Below are positions 7,222-7,709 of a stretch of 7,709 bases of DNA, one piece after another. The notes beneath the pieces are model-generated. The model ran no database searches, was not told the DNA's origin, and was given only the letters and a program-made list of their open reading frames with translations. Numbering within the stretch: position 1 is the first letter of the stretch; each line of letters begins with the position of its first letter. The position numbers and the translations under genes were made by a program. Origin of the DNA: Actinomycetota bacterium (GTDB taxonomy: Bacteria > Actinomycetota > Thermoleophilia > Gaiellales > Gaiellaceae); contig JACDGR010000153.1 in assembly GCA_013821525.1 (NCBI GenBank), positions 1 through 7,709 on the forward strand, read 5' to 3'.

Positions 7222-7709
7222 CCGCGATCAGGAAGCGTACGCGCTCGGCGGCTGCGTCCGCGCGCGCGACGGCCTCCTCGCGCGAGTCGCCGACGGCGAG
7301 GATCGCACCCGCGCGATCCGAGCCGCGCCGCAGCGGCGTGAAGACGAACCCCGGCTCGCGGTAGGTACGCACCTGCTGCACGCCCGGCATTCCCTCCGGC
7401 ACGACGACGGACTGCAACACGCCTGCAGGAGCGACGAGGAAGCGCGTGACCGCGCCGCCGACCAGCGGCCCGTGGGAGGGCGGCACACGGGCGCGGCCGA
7501 GGGCTGCGTCGATCGCGAGCCCGTTCAGGTCGACGCCGGTCACCGCCTGGACGAGCTCCGCATCGTGACCGCCACCGAGCCGCGCGGCGACCTCGATCAC
7601 CTGCGGGCCAGCGCGTCCGATCCGCAGCTGGGTGTAGGAGGGCCCGTCGTTGATCCCGAGCGCGGCGACGGCGCGCTCCGCCACGGCGAGCGCCGCAGCG
7701 GCGTGGCGG
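7193..7709 (-). CDS. ATP-grasp domain ligase, C-terminal part (partial, start beyond right edge)
   Basis: The frame is open to the right edge, so 171 C-terminal residues are visible and the N-terminus is missing. A GTG at 7684 is an internal codon: the coding sense, an Ala-rich helix, continues upstream of it. The visible part starts at the end of an ATP-grasp fold, with the motif GPQVIEVAARLGGG around visible residues 34-47. It contains the conserved acidic residue (E39) and arginine (R43) of the metal/ATP site, followed by a G-V-D-L helix. Residues about 85-160 (TRFLVAPAG, then PGV, DRAGAILAVG, REEA) resemble the small C-terminal domain of L-amino-acid-ligase-like ATP-grasp enzymes (LAL_C2 type), recalled from family knowledge. 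Such enzymes activate a carboxylate as an acyl phosphate and join it to an amine. The substrate is not evident. Carbamoyl-phosphate-synthase-like relatives are an alternative. The gene overlaps the downstream aminotransferase gene by 29 nt. Confidence 0.8.
   Translation of the reverse strand, partial: RHAAAALAVAERAVAALGINDGPSYTQLRIGRAGPQVIEVAARLGGGHDAELVQAVTGVDLNGLAIDAALGRARVPPSHGPLVGGAVTRFLVAPAGVLQSVVVPEGMPGVQQVRTYREPGFVFTPLRRGSDRAGAILAVGDSREEAVARADAAAERVRFLIADAGALVQAN

Larger units (their letters stand above)
1..7709 (-). other. Part of one polysaccharide/glycoconjugate biosynthesis operon
   Basis: Seven consecutive minus-strand reading frames cover the whole window with no non-coding gap. 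Adjacent stop and start codons overlap at every junction: 7193-7221 (29 nt), 6100 (1 nt, TGATG), 5123-5130 (8 nt), 4255-4258 (4 nt, GTGA), 2420-2423 (4 nt, ATGA) and 1173-1176 (4 nt, ATGA). Most starts lack a convincing Shine-Dalgarno sequence, which fits translational coupling. The gene mix (sugar aminotransferase, two cytoplasmic glycosyltransferases, three polytopic membrane proteins and an ATP-grasp ligase) is typical of surface polysaccharide loci. Both ends are cut by the window, so promoter, terminator and total gene number are unknown. Confidence 0.85.

Noticed and set aside
6268..7341. 357-codon plus-strand open frame opposite the aminotransferase
   Set aside because: The opposite strand encodes an aminotransferase with all key motifs; this frame is Arg/Val/Asp-rich with no motif and crosses a gene junction.
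1..7709. CRISPR arrays, tRNA or rRNA genes, insertion sequences and attachment sites
   Set aside because: None seen: the window is continuously coding on the minus strand, with no regularly spaced repeats, transposase frames or RNA-like segments.

Overview
All seven genes I can support lie on the minus strand, so the window reads from right to left. Base composition is high-GC and codon choice favours C or G at third positions. Both suggest a high-GC bacterium, perhaps an actinomycete-type lineage such as Thermoleophilia. That placement is an inference from composition and style only; no rRNA or marker gene is present.

Layout in transcription order: (1) 7709-7193, the C-terminal part of an ATP-grasp ligase whose start lies beyond the right edge; (2) 7221-6100, an ArnB-like DegT/DnrJ/EryC1/StrS sugar aminotransferase; (3) 6100-5123, an integral membrane protein of the LPG_synthase_TM/UPF0104 (AglD, MprF flippase-domain-like) family; (4) 5130-4255, a GT2 glycosyltransferase of the rhamnosyltransferase type; (5) 4258-2420, a 612-residue polytopic membrane protein with GT-C-like features and no assigned function; (6) 2423-1173, a GT4-type glycosyltransferase; (7) 1176-1, an O-antigen ligase/polymerase (Wzy/WaaL superfamily) that runs off the left edge with 392 codons visible.

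There is no intergenic space. Each gene overlaps the next by 29, 1, 8, 4, 4 and 4 nt in that order, which is the signature of a single translationally coupled operon. I therefore expect no internal promoter or terminator and saw none. The operon promoter and its first genes must lie to the right of the window, and its end to the left.

Taken together the genes look like a section of a cell-surface polysaccharide or glycolipid locus. The aminotransferase would make a nucleotide-linked amino sugar, and the ATP-grasp enzyme may modify it or supply a decoration. The GT2 and GT4 enzymes would build a lipid-linked oligosaccharide in the cytoplasm. The UPF0104 protein may help translocation, and the GT-C-like and Wzy/WaaL-like membrane proteins would act on the outer face. 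The least described parts are the 612-residue membrane protein and the pairing of an ATP-grasp ligase with an amino-sugar aminotransferase.
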